This document shows, one piece after another, positions 33,164 through 42,472 of a stretch of 64,000 nucleotides of DNA (its first letter is position 1; each line of letters opens with the position of its first letter). The DNA lies in assembly GCF_002407185.1 (NCBI RefSeq), contig NZ_CP023563.1:806001-870000 (forward strand), given 5' to 3'. Made by a program: the position numbers and the translations under genes. This DNA is from Brachybacterium vulturis (GTDB lineage Bacteria; Actinomycetota; Actinomycetes; Actinomycetales; Dermabacteraceae). The notes beneath the pieces were generated by a model. That model did no database searches. It was given only the letters and a program-made list of their open reading frames with translations, and was not told where the DNA came from.

Positions 33164-34111
33164 ATGGTGCAGGGACGGGGGACGCCCTCCGGCTATGACT
33201 GGGAGGTTGGCTCCGTCCCGGCCGAGCCGGAGCCGCTCGCGCTGCCCGATCACCAGCACGGCCCGCCGGGCGGGCGTCCGGGCCGCGACGGTGATCCGGC
33301 CGCCCCGGACGTCCCCGCGGCCGACGGCGGCTCCGCGGACGAGTCGTCCTCGCCGTTCGGCGCCTTCGAGGGGGTCGGCCCCTACGGCGCCCCCTCCTTC
33401 ACCTACGACCCGCCGGCGGTCGAGGGTGAGCCCCGTCCGCTCCGCGGCACCCTGCCTCCCTGGGCGATCGTCGCGATCGTCCTCGTGCAGGCGGCGGCGC
33501 TGGTGGCCTCCGTCGCGCTGGTGCTCGGCGGCATCGAGCGGATGACCGCCCGCGATCCCGGGGCGCCGGTCGCCGAGCCGTCCAGCCAGGCGCCGAACCC
33601 CACCGCCCCTCCGTCGTCGGTCGCGCCGGAGCGTCAGCCCGGCACCGTCACCGATTCCGCGGGCCGGGAGGTGGCCGACGGGACCGGCGGCTACGCGGAT
33701 CCGGCCACCGTCGGCGAGCACACCGTCAGCTGGACCGCCTGGACCGACGGGACCATCGCCGTCAGCGCCCTCGAGGTCGACCTCGCCGCGACCGTCCCGG
33801 GGGCCGGCGGGCAGGACGTGGTCCAGGAGGGCTATCGCCTGGTGCTGGTGACCTACGAGGTGCGCTACGACGGCCCCGGGCAGCTCGCCCCGGCCGAGGA
33901 GCTGTGGCTGACCGGGGAATCCGACCTCACCTACTTCCCGGACGTCGCCGAGGGTCTGGTCACCGATCCGATGAAGACCATCAGGCCGCTGCAGGACGGG
34001 GAGACCGCACGGTTCCGCAGCGCGTTCCTGGTTCCCGAGGCGGAGATCGACACCTTGCGCCTGGGGGTGGAGACCTTCAGCGGCGAGATCCTGTACTTCG
34101 CGACCCCGTGA
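33164..34111 (+). CDS. Single-TM exported protein with DUF4352-like domain
   Basis: A 315-residue protein: acidic Pro/Gly-rich cytoplasmic N-terminus (about 105 residues), one transmembrane helix (PPWAIVAIVLVQAAALVASV), a Pro/Ser linker, then a beta-rich extracytoplasmic domain (VTYEVRYDGPGQLAP...) like DUF4352/telokin-like domains. It resembles in layout the protein at 36690. ATG at 33164 follows TATGCT (33152-33157) by 6 nt; no Shine-Dalgarno. Role unknown. Confidence 0.72.
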   Translation: MVQGRGTPSGYDWEVGSVPAEPEPLALPDHQHGPPGGRPGRDGDPAAPDVPAADGGSADESSSPFGAFEGVGPYGAPSFTYDPPAVEGEPRPLRGTLPPWAIVAIVLVQAAALVASVALVLGGIERMTARDPGAPVAEPSSQAPNPTAPPSSVAPERQPGTVTDSAGREVADGTGGYADPATVGEHTVSWTAWTDGTIAVSALEVDLAATVPGAGGQDVVQEGYRLVLVTYEVRYDGPGQLAPAEELWLTGESDLTYFPDVAEGLVTDPMKTIRPLQDGETARFRSAFLVPEAEIDTLRLGVETFSGEILYFATP

Positions 34112-34207
34112 GGCGGGACCCGGAGCCGCGCGGCCGCGCGGGCCGACGATGAGGGTCCGGTGCTCGTCCGCGGTGGACACCCGGCCCCGACCTGAGGCAT
34201 GATCTAT

Positions 34208-34226
34208 CTGAAACCCGTAGTATCAG
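34208..34226 (+). promoter_or_regulatory. 19-bp palindromic operator upstream of fadB
   Basis: CTGAAACCCGTAGTATCAG has inverted arms CTGAnAC and GTnTCAG around five bases and contains TAGTAT, a possible -10. It matches the site before the thiolase operon (18453-18471) at 18 of 19 positions and ends 52 nt before the fadB ATG. The shared site links the two beta-oxidation loci under one regulator. Confidence 0.68.
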
Positions 34227-34278
34227 GCAACTGCGGAGCGGCGCCCACCCTCGACGAAGAGATCGCGAAAGGTCACTG

Positions 34279-36483
34279 ATGAGCAGCTACACCGAGCACG
34301 TCACCCGAGTCCTCACCGAGGATCGCGAACACCCGGGCCTGGGGACCGTGGCCGTGCTGACCTTCGCGCCGCCGGAGGGGGAGGAGCGCCGTCCCGCGAC
34401 CCTCGGCCCGCGCTCGATCGAGGCCGTCACCGGTGCGCTCGCCGCCGCCCTGGATCGCGCCGAGGCCGGAGAGATCCAGGCCGTCGCCATGACCGGCACC
34501 GGACGTGCCTTCCTCGCCGGCGCCGACCTGTCGATGTTCGCCGACCCCGCGGCCGTGGCGCAGGTCGAGACCATGACCCGCGCCATGCACGACCTGCAGA
34601 TCCGGGTGCGCACCAGCCCCGTCCCGGTGCTCGCCCACCTCAATGCGGTCGCCCTCGGCGGCGGTCTCGAGGTCGCGCTGATGGCCGATGTGCGCACCGC
34701 CGCACCCGGCGTGCGCGGCCTCGGCACGCCGGAGACGAGCCTCGGCATCCTGCCCGGCTGGGGCGGCACCACGCTGCTGCAGTCCGTCGTCGGCGCCGAG
34801 ACCGCCGTGCGGATGATCCTCGAGGACCCCGCACGCGAGACGCAGCTGGGCGCCGAACAGGCCCTCGAGAACGGTCTGGTCGATGAGCTCGCCGCTGACC
34901 TGGACGAGGCACTGGACCAGTTCGCCGCCCTGGTCGCCGCCCATATCGACCTCGACGAGACCGATGCCGACGTGGTCGATCCGGCGCTCGCCGCCACCGC
35001 CGCCGACTCCCCGGCCGACGCCCCCGGTGCCTGGGCCGGACGCGAGGCGCCGCTGCCCGGGGCGGACACCCCCGAGGCCGAGGCGCTGCTGGACGCCCTC
35101 GATGCGCCGCACGGCAGCGCGGAGACCCGTCGCGCCTGGGCCTCCCGGCTCGAGGCACAGGGCGCCCCCGCCGTCGGCCGTGCGCTGGCCCTGCTGCAGG
35201 CGCTGCCCGGTTCCACCCTCCCCGAGGCCCTCGACCGCGAGGCCGCCGCACTCGCGGAGCTGGTGCGCAGCGATGCCGCCGCCGCCTCGATGTACTCCGC
35301 CGAGCTGCTGCGTCGCGGCAAGCCCGGCCGCAGCCCCGTCGACGGGGCCCGCGAGATCCGCCGCGTGGGGGTGGCCGGCGCCGGCCTGATGGCCTCGCAG
35401 ATCGCCGCCCAGCTGGCGCTGGGTCTGCAGGTCCCCGTGGTGATGCGTGACCTCGACACCGAGACCGCCGCCAAGGGGCTGGCCGCCGCGCAGGACGTGA
35501 TCGCCCGGACCGCCGCCCGCGGAATGCTCGACGAGGCCGCCGCCGCGCAGATCGCCGAGAACCTCTCCGCCACCACGGACCTGCAGGAGCTCGCGGGCTG
35601 CGACCTCGTGCTCGAGGCGGTCCCCGAGGTGCTCGCGATCAAGCAGTCCGTCTTCGCCGAGCTCGAGGGCGTCCTGGCCGAGGACGCCCTGCTGGTCACC
35701 AACACCTCCTCGCTGTCGGTGGCGCAGATGGCGGAGGACCTCGCCCACCCCGAGCGCGTGATGGGGCTGCACTTCTTCAACCCCGTCGCCAAGATGCCGC
35801 TGGTCGAGGTGATCCACACCGAGGCCACCGACGAGGCGACCCTCGCCACCGGTCTCGAAGTGGTGCGCCGCCTGAAGAAGTTCGCCGTGCGCAGCGCCGA
35901 CGCCCCCGGCTTCATCGTCAACCGCCTGCTGTTCCGCGTGCTCGGCGCGGTCCTGGCCTCCGTCGACGCCGGCGCAGATCCGGACGAGGTCGATGCCTCG
36001 CTCGACGCCCTCGGCCTGCCGATGCGCCCCTTCGCCCTGCTGGACCTGGTGGGCCTGGCGGTGGCCGACCACGTGGGCCAGGTGCTCGCCGCAGAGCTCG
36101 GCGACCGCTTCCACGCCTCCCCGGGGCTGAGCGCCATGGTCGAGAAGCAGGCCCGCTTCACCGAGCCCAGCAGGACCGCCGTGCACCCGACGGTCTCGCC
36201 GACCGTCGCCGAGGTGTGCGGGAGGGACCCCTCCGGCGCCGCCGCGGCCCCGGTGGGCGATGCGCTGCTGGAGACGGTCCAGGACGGACTGGCCCAGGAG
36301 ATCGCGCTGATGCTCGAGTCGGGGGTGGTCGAGCGGCCCGAACAGGTGGACCTCGCGCTGATCCTGGGCGCAGGCTTCCCCCGCCACCGCGGCGGCGTCA
36401 CCGCCTACCTCGACTCCTCCGGCGCCTCGCAGCGGGTGAACGGACGCACCTTCCACGGCGAGATGTTCACCGGCCGCGGCTGA
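34279..36483 (+). CDS. fadB: Multifunctional fatty-acid oxidation enzyme (enoyl-CoA hydratase / 3-hydroxyacyl-CoA dehydrogenase)
   Basis: A 734-residue FadB/FadJ-type alpha subunit. The N-terminal crotonase half has GRAFLAGADLSMF and LGGGLEVALMAD (oxyanion-hole regions) plus GTPETSLGILPGWGG. The dehydrogenase half has a Rossmann GVAGAGLMASQIA, TNTSSLSV, HFFNPVAKMPLVEVI and GFIVNRLL. It catalyses hydration and NAD-linked oxidation of enoyl-CoA, feeding the thiolase encoded at 18547. Start ATG is preceded by GAAAGG. It has its own promoter region with the shared palindrome and ends before a 15-bp stem terminator. Confidence 0.94.
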   Translation: MSSYTEHVTRVLTEDREHPGLGTVAVLTFAPPEGEERRPATLGPRSIEAVTGALAAALDRAEAGEIQAVAMTGTGRAFLAGADLSMFADPAAVAQVETMTRAMHDLQIRVRTSPVPVLAHLNAVALGGGLEVALMADVRTAAPGVRGLGTPETSLGILPGWGGTTLLQSVVGAETAVRMILEDPARETQLGAEQALENGLVDELAADLDEALDQFAALVAAHIDLDETDADVVDPALAATAADSPADAPGAWAGREAPLPGADTPEAEALLDALDAPHGSAETRRAWASRLEAQGAPAVGRALALLQALPGSTLPEALDREAAALAELVRSDAAAASMYSAELLRRGKPGRSPVDGAREIRRVGVAGAGLMASQIAAQLALGLQVPVVMRDLDTETAAKGLAAAQDVIARTAARGMLDEAAAAQIAENLSATTDLQELAGCDLVLEAVPEVLAIKQSVFAELEGVLAEDALLVTNTSSLSVAQMAEDLAHPERVMGLHFFNPVAKMPLVEVIHTEATDEATLATGLEVVRRLKKFAVRSADAPGFIVNRLLFRVLGAVLASVDAGADPDEVDASLDALGLPMRPFALLDLVGLAVADHVGQVLAAELGDRFHASPGLSAMVEKQARFTEPSRTAVHPTVSPTVAEVCGRDPSGAAAAPVGDALLETVQDGLAQEIALMLESGVVERPEQVDLALILGAGFPRHRGGVTAYLDSSGASQRVNGRTFHGEMFTGRG

Positions 36484-36500
36484 GCGGTCGCGCCGTCCTG

Positions 36501-36545
36501 CACACCGCCCCGGGCTCCGATCTCTGACGGGCCCGGGGCGGTGTG
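36501..36545 (+). terminator. Perfect 15-bp stem-loop terminator after fadB
   Basis: Arms 36501-36515 and 36531-36545 are exact inverted repeats around a 15-nt loop, 17 nt after the fadB stop. No U-tract follows, as is common for actinobacterial hairpin terminators. Confidence 0.85.
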
Positions 36546-36689
36546 CTTCGTGACCGGAAAGGGATCCGCCATCCCTGGATGTCTCCTGGACGCACCGTAC
36601 GATATGGCGCACGGGCCCAGGGGGGTTCGACCGCAGCAGGTCGTGTCAGGAGAGAGGGGTCGGCGCCGTGCCCGGTGCCGGAACGGAAC

Positions 36690-37631
36690 ATGTCGCAGCC
36701 ACCGCAGAACGGATGGGGCCAGCAGCCGCCCTCCGAAGATCCCTACGGCCAGTCGTCGGCGAACGGCGGGTACGGCGCGCAGGGGCAGTCCCCGCACGGA
36801 TTCGGCGCGCCGGTTCCCGGCCCGACGTCCGCGAACGGCGGCTATGGCCAGGACGGAGCCTTCGCGCCGAGCTTCGGCGCCGGCGCAGGGCAGGGCGCCA
36901 TGCCCCAGGGCGGAGCGCCGAAGAAGTCCGTCACGGTCCCGATCATCATCTGCGCCGGCTGCGCGCTGCTCGTGCTGCTGCTGCTCGTCGTGGGCGGAGG
37001 CATCTTCCTGTTCGCCCGCAGCGGCGGGGAGCCCACCGACGGCGGCGAGACGAGCACCACCGAGGGCGGCGAGGCCCCGACGGACGAGCCGACGGGGGAG
37101 CCCACGGACGAGCCGACCGAGGAGCCCACGGACGAGTCGTCCGAGGAGCCGTCCGAGGAGCCGACGGACGAGCCGGCGGGCGACGGCACCGGCACCGAGG
37201 ACGACCCCTACGCCCTCGGGCAGGAATTCACCATCGACGACGGCGAGGGCGGCACCCTCGATGTGACCATCGGCGAGGTGAACTGGGACGCGACCGATGA
37301 GGTCATGGAGGCCAGCTCCGCGAACACCGCGGCGTCCGAGAACCAGACCTACATCCTGGTCCCGGTCACGGTCACCTACCACGGCACCGACACCGCAGAG
37401 CCGCTCCTGCTGCTCACCCTCGACTACCGCTCCGAGGCCGGGGGGACCTACACCGATGACGGTGCCCTGACGCCGCAGAGCCGCATCTACGCCGACACCC
37501 TCGACGACGGCGACAGCGCCACCTGGGACTACGGGATCATCGTGCCCGACGCCGAGATCGAGTCCGGTCACTTCACCGTCGGTGCGCTGTTCGACTTCGG
37601 CGGGGAGGTCTCCTGGGTGAGCGCCACCTGA
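36690..37631 (+). CDS. Single-TM exported protein with acidic repeat linker and DUF4352-like domain
   Basis: A 313-residue protein with a Gln/Gly/Pro-rich N-terminus (QNGWGQQPPSEDPYGQ), one transmembrane helix (about 80-105, VPIIICAGCALLVLLLLVVG), a Glu/Pro/Thr repeat linker (TDEPTGEPTDEPTEEP) and a beta-rich domain with the TYILVPVTVTYHGTDTAEP pattern of DUF4352. The layout is the same as at 33164. Start chosen at the first codon with this composition; a GGAGAGAGGGG stretch is 30 nt upstream. Probably surface-exposed; function unknown. Confidence 0.75.
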   Translation: MSQPPQNGWGQQPPSEDPYGQSSANGGYGAQGQSPHGFGAPVPGPTSANGGYGQDGAFAPSFGAGAGQGAMPQGGAPKKSVTVPIIICAGCALLVLLLLVVGGGIFLFARSGGEPTDGGETSTTEGGEAPTDEPTGEPTDEPTEEPTDESSEEPSEEPTDEPAGDGTGTEDDPYALGQEFTIDDGEGGTLDVTIGEVNWDATDEVMEASSANTAASENQTYILVPVTVTYHGTDTAEPLLLLTLDYRSEAGGTYTDDGALTPQSRIYADTLDDGDSATWDYGIIVPDAEIESGHFTVGALFDFGGEVSWVSAT

Positions 37632-37717
37632 GCACACCCCGCGGCGCGGTCACGGCCCCCTCTCGCTCCCGTCGAGGAGGAGGGCGGGCCGTCCGTGTCC
37701 GGCGGGGAGGCGCCTGT

Positions 37718-38944
37718 TCAGCGCCTCGGAGCCGCCCAGGCGTCGAGCTGCTCGAGCGCCTGCTCGATGGTCGCGCGGCTCTTGCAGAACGCCATGCGCA
37801 GGTGGCCGCTCGCCTCTCCGGCGTCGCCGTCGCGGTAGAAGGCGGACAGCGGGATCGCCACCACGCCGGCCTCCGTCGGCAGGCGCTGCGCCAGCACGTC
37901 GGCGTCGGGTTCCCCGAGCGGACCGGCATCCGCGACCGTGAAGTAGCCGGCCGCGGGCACGCTCACCCGGAAGCCGATCTCGCGCAGCCCGTCGGTGAGC
38001 AGGTCGCGGCGCTCGCGCAGCTCCGCGGCCAGGTCCTCGAAGACGGACGCGGGCATGCCGAGCCCCACCGCCACCGCGGGCTGGAAAGGGGCACCGGAGG
38101 AGTAGGTCAGCCACTGCTTGGTCCCGATCACCGCCGTGATCAGCTCCGCCCGGGCGGTGATCCAGCCGATCTTCCAGCCGGTCACCGAGAAGGTCTTGCC
38201 CGCCGAGGAGATCGAGATGGTGCGGTCCTGCGCGCCGGGCAGCGCGGCGATCGGCTGGTGCGCGGTGGCGAAGCTGAGGTGCTCGTACACCTCGTCGGTG
38301 GCGATCAGCGCGTCGTGGCGCACCGCCTCGTCGACGATCGCCTGCAGCGCCTCCGTGCGGAGCATCAGCCCGGTGGGGTTGTGCGGGGTGTTGACCAGCA
38401 CCAGGCGGGTGCGCTCGGAGAACGCCCCGCGCAGCGCGTCGGTGGAGACGTCCAGGACCAGGTCGCCCGAGCCCGGGTCCGGGCGGGAGGTGACCGGCAC
38501 CGTGCGATGCACCCCGCCGGCCAGGGCGATGATCGCCGCGTACTGGTCGTAGAAGGGCTCCAGGGTGATCACCTCGTCGCCGGGCTCGACCAGGGCCAGG
38601 ATCGTCGCCGCCAGCGCTTCGGTGGCGCCGGTGGTCACCAGCACCTCGCTCGCCGGATCCCAGTGCAGCCCGTACCAGCGGGCCTGATGCTCGGCGACCG
38701 CCTCCCGCAGTCCGGCCTCCCCGATGCCGGGCGGGTACTGGTTGTGGCCCCGGCGGATCGCCTCGATCGCGGCCTCGGCGACCGCGGCGGGCGGGGGATC
38801 GTCGGGGAAGCCCTGCCCGAGGTTCAGCGCCCCGTGCGCGAGGGCGCGCGCAGACATCTGGGCGAACACGCTCGGGTGCGCCCGTCCGTTCTTCAGCAGG
38901 CCGGCAGCGGCGGCGGCACGGGTCCAGGGGCCGGTGGTCTCCAT
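37718..38944 (-). CDS. PLP-dependent class I/II aminotransferase
   Basis: A 408-residue fold-type I aminotransferase. Signatures: LNLGQGFPD, NQYPPGIGEAGLREA, NTPHNPTG, the catalytic Lys in SSAGKTFSVTGWKIGW, and a late SGHLRMAFCKS arginine. The pattern is closest to DapC (N-succinyldiaminopimelate aminotransferase) and kynurenine/methionine aminotransferase-like proteins; the substrate cannot be fixed. Stand-alone, divergent from the macrodomain gene. Confidence 0.9.
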   Translation of the reverse strand: METTGPWTRAAAAAGLLKNGRAHPSVFAQMSARALAHGALNLGQGFPDDPPPAAVAEAAIEAIRRGHNQYPPGIGEAGLREAVAEHQARWYGLHWDPASEVLVTTGATEALAATILALVEPGDEVITLEPFYDQYAAIIALAGGVHRTVPVTSRPDPGSGDLVLDVSTDALRGAFSERTRLVLVNTPHNPTGLMLRTEALQAIVDEAVRHDALIATDEVYEHLSFATAHQPIAALPGAQDRTISISSAGKTFSVTGWKIGWITARAELITAVIGTKQWLTYSSGAPFQPAVAVGLGMPASVFEDLAAELRERRDLLTDGLREIGFRVSVPAAGYFTVADAGPLGEPDADVLAQRLPTEAGVVAIPLSAFYRDGDAGEASGHLRMAFCKSRATIEQALEQLDAWAAPRR

Positions 38945-39051
38945 GGCGTCGAGTCTGTCAGAGACGCGCGGGGAGGGGAGGTCTACCGTGGAGGACGGCC
39001 GCGCGGCGACGGGCCGCGCGATGACGCCCCCGTGCAGCGAAGGAGCAGGCC

Positions 39052-39573
39052 ATGGAGATCCTCGTCCGACCGGGAGACCTCACACAGGAGGACACCGACG
39101 CCCTCGTCAACGCCGCGAACTCCGGACTCCGGGGAGGCGGCGGCGTCGACGGGGCGATCCACCGCGCCGGCGGCCCCGACATCCTCGCCGCCTGTCAGGA
39201 GCTGCGCGAGACCACGCTCCCGGACGGCCTGCCCGCCGGCCACGCGGTCGCCACGACCGCCGGGAGGCTGCCGGCCCGCTGGGTGATCCACACCGTCGGC
39301 CCGGTGCACTCCTCCCGCGAGTACCGCTCCGCGCTCCTCGCCTCCTGCTACCGCGAGAGCCTGCGCGTCGCGGTGGAGATCGGGGCCCGCAGCCTCGCCT
39401 TCCCGGCCATCTCCGCCGGGGTCTTCGGCTGGCCGATGGACGACGCCGCCCGGATCGCCGTGCAGACCGTGCGGGAGACGGCCGACGAGGTCGCAGGACA
39501 GATCGACACCGTCGTGTTCGTGCCCTTCGACGACGAGGCCGAGCAGGCGTTCCGCCGCTGGATACGGGGGTGA
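39052..39573 (+). CDS. Macrodomain protein (O-acetyl-ADP-ribose deacetylase type)
   Basis: A 173-residue stand-alone macrodomain like E. coli YmdB. The first loop VNAANSGLRGGGGVDGAIHRAGG and the second SLAFPAISAGVFGWPMDDAA are complete, so it should bind ADP-ribose and probably remove O-acetyl or protein-linked ADP-ribose. A GAAGGAG site precedes the ATG. Confidence 0.94.
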   Translation: MEILVRPGDLTQEDTDALVNAANSGLRGGGGVDGAIHRAGGPDILAACQELRETTLPDGLPAGHAVATTAGRLPARWVIHTVGPVHSSREYRSALLASCYRESLRVAVEIGARSLAFPAISAGVFGWPMDDAARIAVQTVRETADEVAGQIDTVVFVPFDDEAEQAFRRWIRG

Positions 39574-39774
39574 GGGCGGCCGCGGCTCCGTGCGCCGCGG
39601 GCGTGCTCGTGCACCAGGCGGCTGCCGACGATCTGCCCACCGGGGTCCGTGCTCTGCAGCAGCCACCGCGCGAGAGCGATGAGCAGACCGGTGATGCCGC
39701 CGATCACCATGTCCGGCCAGCAGGTCGAGCAGTCACCCGGCCCGCTGGGCCCGGCGGCGGTCAGGGGGCCCGGG

Positions 39775-40296
39775 TCAGCGCCTGGGGAAGACGAGGCGGC
39801 CGTAGGTGACGTACCGGAAGGAGGTCGAGACCACCTGCCCGATGACGGTGCCGGAGATGTTGTCCGCCAGCACGGAGTCCAGGCCCAGCACGTAGCGCGA
39901 GAAGGCGAGGCAGGACAGCTGCAGACCGGCAGCGATCAGATTGACCAGGATGAACATCATGATCGAGCGGGTGGTGTCCGGTCGTGGCCGGTCGGCGAAG
40001 GTGAGCAGACGGTTGCCCAGGTAGGTCAGGCAGGAGGCGAGGGCGATGGTGAGCAGCTTCGCCGTCAACGGGCTGCCGTGCATCAGCCCGGCGCCCCAGC
40101 CCTGGCTCGGGCTCCAGAACACCAGCAGGTTGTACATCGCGGTGTCCAGCAGGAACACGACCCCGCCGACCAGCAGGAACAGCGTCGTGGGGCGCAGGTG
40201 CTCCTTCGCCATCGCGGAGGTGCGTGCGCGCAGGGAGGTGCCCGTGGGGGAGGGGGCGGCAGGGGCGTCCTGCCTCGTCCGGTCCGGCGTCAGCAC
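39775..40296 (-). CDS. GtrA family membrane protein
   Basis: A 173-residue protein with four transmembrane helices: FLLVGGVVFLLDTAMYNLLVF opens the family, LTYLGNRLLTF and SFRYVTYGRLVFPRR close it. GtrA proteins are thought to flip or pass undecaprenyl-linked sugars for cell-surface glycans. Start uncertain: GTG at 40296 lies 7 nt after TACAGT (40309-40304) and may be leaderless; an ATG at 40212 would give 145 residues, nearer the family norm. Confidence 0.85.
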   Translation of the reverse strand: MLTPDRTRQDAPAAPSPTGTSLRARTSAMAKEHLRPTTLFLLVGGVVFLLDTAMYNLLVFWSPSQGWGAGLMHGSPLTAKLLTIALASCLTYLGNRLLTFADRPRPDTTRSIMMFILVNLIAAGLQLSCLAFSRYVLGLDSVLADNISGTVIGQVVSTSFRYVTYGRLVFPRR

Positions 40297-40534
40297 GCCC
40301 GGCACTGTACCCGAGGCGATAGGATCGGGCCTCGGCCGCTGTGACGGATCGGTGCCTCCCGGTGCCTGATCCTGGGAGCGCGCGGCCGGGCCGCGGCGAC
40401 GGGCAGGCGGGTTCCTCGAGGATCCCGGCCCTGGGAGCGTCCGGTCATCGCCGCTGCGCGACGGCCCTGACGGCACCGCCCGACGGGCAGGGGAGCGCGC
40501 GGCACCGACGACGACATCTCCACGGAAGGCCCTC

Positions 40535-41335
40535 ATGACCCACGTCGCCCTGACCATCGCCGGCTCCGAGACCACCGGAGGCGCCGGGGCCCAGACCGAT
40601 CTGAAGACGTTCCACCAGCTCGGCACCTTCGGCACCGCGGCGCTGACCTGCATCGTGTCCTTCGACCCGCAGAACAACTGGGGCCACCGCTTCGTGCCGG
40701 TGGACCCGCAGGTGATCGCCGACCAGATCGAGACGACCACCGCCGTCCACGACATCGACACCGTGAAGATCGGCATGCTCGGCACCCCTGTCACCATCGA
40801 CACCGTCGCCGCCTCGCTCTCCGAGCGCAGCTTCACGAACGTGGTCCTGGACCCGGTGCTGATCTGCAAGGGGCAGGAGCCCGGTGCCGCGCTGGACACC
40901 GACACCGCGCTCAAGGAGAAGATCCTGCCGCTGGCCACCTTCGTCACCCCGAACCACTTCGAGGCGCTGACCCTCTCCGGGATGGAGGCGATCGAGTCGG
41001 TCGCGGACCTCACCGAGGCTGCCCGGCGCATCCACGACATCTACGGCGTGATCGTGCTGGCCAAGGGCGGGGTCGTGCTCGAGGGCGAGGACGCGGTGGA
41101 CGTCTTCCACGACGGTGAGCAGACCGTCGAGCTGCGCAGCCCCAAGATCGGGGAGCACCGCGTCTCCGGCGCCGGCTGCACCCTCGCCGCCGCGGTCACC
41201 GCCGAGCTTGCCAAGGGCGCCACCCCGCTCGAGGCCGCCCGCGTCGCCAAGGCCGTGGTCACCAGCTCGATCGAGCACCGCCAGGAGGGCGCGACGCCCT
41301 TCGACGCGGTGTACCAGGGCGCGTACACGGCCTGA
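40535..41335 (+). CDS. pdxK: Pyridoxal/pyridoxine kinase, ThiD-like PdxK
   Basis: A 266-residue ribokinase-fold kinase close to Bacillus PdxK: LTIAGSETTGGAGAQTDLKTF, DPQNNWGHRFVPVDP, VVLDPVLICKGQE, FVTPNHFEALTLSG and the GAGCTLAAAVTAELAKG anion hole. It probably phosphorylates pyridoxal/pyridoxine; HMP kinase activity is possible. Paired functionally with pdxH at 14407 in PLP salvage. The ATG follows CGGAAGGCCCTC, a weak Shine-Dalgarno. Confidence 0.9.
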   Translation: MTHVALTIAGSETTGGAGAQTDLKTFHQLGTFGTAALTCIVSFDPQNNWGHRFVPVDPQVIADQIETTTAVHDIDTVKIGMLGTPVTIDTVAASLSERSFTNVVLDPVLICKGQEPGAALDTDTALKEKILPLATFVTPNHFEALTLSGMEAIESVADLTEAARRIHDIYGVIVLAKGGVVLEGEDAVDVFHDGEQTVELRSPKIGEHRVSGAGCTLAAAVTAELAKGATPLEAARVAKAVVTSSIEHRQEGATPFDAVYQGAYTA

Positions 41336-41427
41336 CCGTGCTCGCCGGGCGGCGCGCGGCGCGCTGAGGCCTCTCGTCCCGCGCCCGCGCCCCTCGCCGT
41401 CGGTCGCCGGAGAGTTGTGAACATCTG

Positions 41428-41445
41428 AGAACCACGGATGGTTCT
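41428..41445. promoter_or_regulatory. 18-bp inverted repeat upstream of the amino-acid ABC operon
   Basis: AGAACCA-N4-TGGTTCT is a perfect inverted repeat about 135 nt before the ATPase gene. Its core (GAGAACCA...TGGT) also forms the inner stem of the hairpin at 61407-61448 upstream of putP. It could be an operator or a small hairpin repeat element. Confidence 0.45.
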
Positions 41446-41578
41446 GGCGTGCGCGGGGCTGCTCGATGGGCGGTGTACTGCGAGGCAGAGGCGGTTCCAC
41501 GGTCACGAGAACGTTCCGACATCCGGTCAACCGTGCCGTGATGTGGACAGATGTCACTCGGCACCGCATTCTCGGAGC

Positions 41579-42364
41579 ATGAACGAGAGCAGCCCGCCCC
41601 GGGAGCCGCGCCCGACGAAGAGCATCGGCGATGCTCTCATCTCCGCCCGCGGCGTCGATAAGTTCTTCGGCGACTTCCAAGCCCTGAAGAACATCGACCT
41701 GGACATCCACCGGGGTGAGGTGGTCGCGCTGATCGGCGCCTCCGGCTCCGGGAAGTCCACCCTGTGCCGCTGTCTGAACCGCTTGGAGACGATCACCTCC
41801 GGGGAGATCACCATCGACGGCGAGCAGCTGCCCGAGGAGGGCAAGGAGCTCACGCGCCTGCGCGCCGACGTGGGCATGGTGTTCCAGAGCTTCAACCTCT
41901 TCCCGCATCTCAAGGCCATCGACAACGTGACCCTGGGTCCGCGGCGGGTGCGCGGCTTGTCCAAGGTCGAGGCTGACCAGCAGGCGCTGGGGCTGCTCGA
42001 GCGGGTGGGCCTGACGGACAAGGCGAACTCCCTGCCCGCGGCGCTGTCCGGCGGCCAGCAGCAGCGCGTCGCGATCGCCCGTGCACTGGCGATGAAGCCC
42101 AAGGCGATGCTCTTCGACGAGCCCACCTCGGCGCTGGATCCCGAGGTGATCAACGAGGTCCTCGACGTCATGACCGAGCTCGCCGAGCAGGGGATGACGA
42201 TGCTCGTGGTCACCCACGAGATGGGGTTCGCCCGGCACGTCTGCGACCGCGTGGTCTACATGGATCAGGGCGAGATCGTGGAGCAGGGCGACCCCGAGGA
42301 GTTCTTCACCGCCCCGCGCAGCGAGCGGGCCAAGGCGTTCCTGTCCAAGATCCTCGCCCACTGA
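41579..42364 (+). CDS. Polar amino acid ABC transporter ATPase (GlnQ/GluA-like)
   Basis: A 261-residue ABC ATPase: Walker [11 protein letters not shown]-loop [12 protein letters not shown], signature [15 protein letters not shown], Walker [15 protein letters not shown] and switch His in VVTHEMGF. The FNLFPH sequence and neighbours mark the polar amino acid family. First gene of the four-gene operon ATPase-binding protein-permease-permease. CGGAGC precedes the ATG. Confidence 0.93.
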   Translation: MNESSPPREPRPTKSIGDALISARGVDKFFGDFQALKNIDLDIHRGEVVALIGASGSGKSTLCRCLNRLETITSGEITIDGEQLPEEGKELTRLRADVGMVFQSFNLFPHLKAIDNVTLGPRRVRGLSKVEADQQALGLLERVGLTDKANSLPAALSGGQQQRVAIARALAMKPKAMLFDEPTSALDPEVINEVLDVMTELAEQGMTMLVVTHEMGFARHVCDRVVYMDQGEIVEQGDPEEFFTAPRSERAKAFLSKILAH

Positions 42365-42472
42365 CGTGGCTGCCGTCGCGCACCGCCCACCACCGACCAG
42401 CACCTGCCCCGACACCTGCCGGACCCGACCTTCTGCTCCTCCCGGAGCGGCTCGAGAAACTGGAGAGACCCC

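Noticed and set aside
34273..36612. Large minus-strand frames opposite fadB
   Set aside because: Shadow composition; fadB has complete two-domain signatures.
41336..41578. tRNA or riboswitch upstream of the amino-acid ABC operon
   Set aside because: No cloverleaf, T-loop sequence or known riboswitch core could be found; only the 18-bp inverted repeat stands out.
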